Below are positions 63,151 to 64,000 of a stretch of 64,000 bases of DNA, piece after piece (the first letter of the stretch is position 1; every line of letters begins with the position of its first letter). The translations under genes were made by a program, and so were the position numbers. This DNA comes from Longimicrobium sp. (GTDB taxonomy: Bacteria > Gemmatimonadota > Gemmatimonadetes > Longimicrobiales > Longimicrobiaceae): contig NZ_DATIND010000005.1 in assembly GCF_035474595.1 (NCBI RefSeq), positions 25,121 through 89,120 on the forward strand, read 5' to 3'. The notes under the pieces are model-generated. The model worked only from the letters and a program-made list of their open reading frames with translations. It did no database searches and was not told the origin of the DNA.

Positions 63151-63379
63151 CGATCCTGCCCCGGTGCCGCGTGCTCCACGTCTGCCGGTGGCGATTTCCG
63201 GCATGCCGGCGGCCGATCGAGCGCATCTTTTCGTCTCCTCTCTTTCTCCCGTCGTTGAGGCAACGCGCGGGCGCCCGGGACGCACCGACACCCCCTGATG
63301 ACGCAGTTGAGAGCGTTGGGGGATGCACCGCAGACGCGGCGAGGCGGACGAGCGGGTCCACCACCCTCTCTGCCCTTCC

Positions 63380-63427
63380 CCGAATGAATTCGGGGGCAAC
63401 ACCCGCACAAAGTCCCTGCGGGACTGC
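63380..63427 (+). repeat. REP-like element, type a, copy 4 (diverged)
   Basis: CGAATGAATTCG, GGGGCAACACCCGC, AAAGTCCCTGCGGGACTGCT. The palindromes are intact, but the sequence has drifted from the other three. Confidence 0.7.
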
Positions 63428-63599
63428 TTTCCGGCATCATCGCCAACCGCCACACCGGTCGCTCCTCAGGCAGGCTGCCCTCGGGGTTCCTGGAGCCTGG
63501 ACGATCGGCCGGACACGATCGGCTGCTCGCCCGGTTGCCGCGGCGAGGGCGTGGCGCTACCATCCGCGCCCGATCTCCCCCGGACACCAGAGCGAGTGA

Positions 63600-64000
63600 A
63601 TGGCCGAGCAGCACGACGCGTACGTATCCCTGCGCAACCCCGCCTTCCGCTGGTTCGTGGCCAGCCTGGTGGTGATGACGCTGGCCACGATGATCCAGGC
63701 GACGGTGGTGTCGTGGCAGGTGTACGCGATCACGAAGGACCCGTTGGCGCTGGGGCTCGTGGGGCTGGCGGAGGCGATCCCGTTCATCGGCGCGGCGCTG
63801 TACGCGGGGCACGTGGCGGACCGCTACGACCGCAAGAGACTGGCGCTCGCCGCGATGGTGGTGCAGACGCTCTGCGGCGCGATGCTGCTGGCGTTCGCGG
63901 TGAAGCCGGAGCTCCTGGCCGGCGGCAGGGTGTGGCCGATCTACGCGGTGGCGTTCACCAGCGGGCTGGCGCGCAGCTTCCTGCAGCCGGCGCGCACGGC
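63600..64000 (+). CDS. MFS transporter (MFS_3), N-terminal part
   Basis: The first 133 codons of a transporter whose end lies beyond the window. VSLRNPAFRWFVASLVVMTL, WQVYAITKDPLALGLVGLAE and the loop YAGHVADRYDRKRLAL (motif A) match MFS_3 proteins of the EntS type, as the gene at 56845 does. ATG at 63600, with GCGAGTGA before it. Confidence 0.85.
   Translation, partial: MAEQHDAYVSLRNPAFRWFVASLVVMTLATMIQATVVSWQVYAITKDPLALGLVGLAEAIPFIGAALYAGHVADRYDRKRLALAAMVVQTLCGAMLLAFAVKPELLAGGRVWPIYAVAFTSGLARSFLQPART

Larger units (their letters stand above)
62828..63599. other. 772-base spacer without supported gene
   Basis: It contains a type b element, a perfect 24-bp palindrome, two opposed 15-bp blocks around it, and a type a element. 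Frames across it have no ribosome binding site or family match. Confidence 0.55.

Noticed and set aside
63023..63309. Complete insertion sequence bounded by 15-bp inverted repeats
   Set aside because: Only about 290 bp with no transposase frame and no visible target duplication; left as a structural observation.
63006..63599. 197-residue frame on the plus strand and opposing frames
   Set aside because: No ribosome binding site or recognisable domain, and the region is made up of repeats and palindromes.

Overview
The window is one contiguous piece of a very GC-rich bacterial chromosome, densely packed with short operons on both strands. Gram-negative lipoprotein genes (lgt, lspA, several lipobox proteins), a DapL-type aminotransferase, PadR/ADOP permease genes and several Cys-rich peptides with a pinensin-like leader fit a member of Gemmatimonadota close to Longimicrobium. 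That placement is inference from remembered family distributions, not from a search. No rRNA, tRNA, CRISPR array, prophage or complete insertion sequence was seen.

Layout. 0-7 kb: end of purD, mutM, a TPR protein, a GIY-YIG UvrC-like nuclease, a lipoprotein with a degenerate metallophosphoesterase fold, and a DtxR-type regulator. 7-11 kb: a HEPN-like gene with a small partner (possible toxin-antitoxin), yqeY, a BON protein and a TonB-like membrane protein. 11-16.6 kb: dapL, an FAH-family gene overlapping lspA, and a DinG-type helicase fused to a RadC-like JAMM domain. 16.6-25.3 kb: the most unusual region, a tandem duplication of a four-part cassette (short Cys-ending peptide, 630-residue TPR protein, radical SAM/SPASM enzyme and a 78-residue protein that is intact in one copy and a remnant in the other). 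It looks like a peptide-maturation (RiPP-like) locus with two different substrates. 25-36.7 kb: lipoprotein, orphan antitoxin-like gene, DinB protein plus Ser/Thr kinase, first pinensin-like peptide, serine hydrolase, membrane glycosyltransferase, phosphoribosyltransferase/hydrolase pair, HEAT protein and a metzincin-like protease. 36.7-46 kb: plsC-thiL, PadR with an ADOP permease, aconitase. 46-53 kb: three small peptide or membrane genes, methyltransferase, GroES, UbiB-type kinase, a DUF433/DUF5615 toxin-antitoxin pair and two STAS-like paralogues around a zinc-ribbon membrane protein. 53-64 kb: CDF metal exporter, lgt, YfgM-like TPR protein, MFS transporters, a fourth leader peptide, a phosphodiesterase, a DUF1259 protein and an FAD oxidoreductase.

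Between genes lie several dispersed repeat classes: two related REP-like double-hairpin elements, a roughly 70-bp palindromic element with ends GACGTCATCCTGAGG and CCGAAGGATC, arrays of 7-9 bp units that often form large inverted repeats just after stop codons and in two cases encode the protein C-terminus, and a set of near-identical terminator hairpins.

Four further peptides (29.3, 46.0, 48.0 and 58.4 kb) share a K-L-x-[LIV]-x-x-[LI]-x-V-x-SF leader with different Cys-rich tails and have no modifying enzyme beside them. One has seven cysteines spaced exactly four residues apart. With the tandem radical SAM locus they make peptide natural-product biology the main theme of the accessory content. 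All alignments and counts here were made by eye from the sequence; no database search was run.
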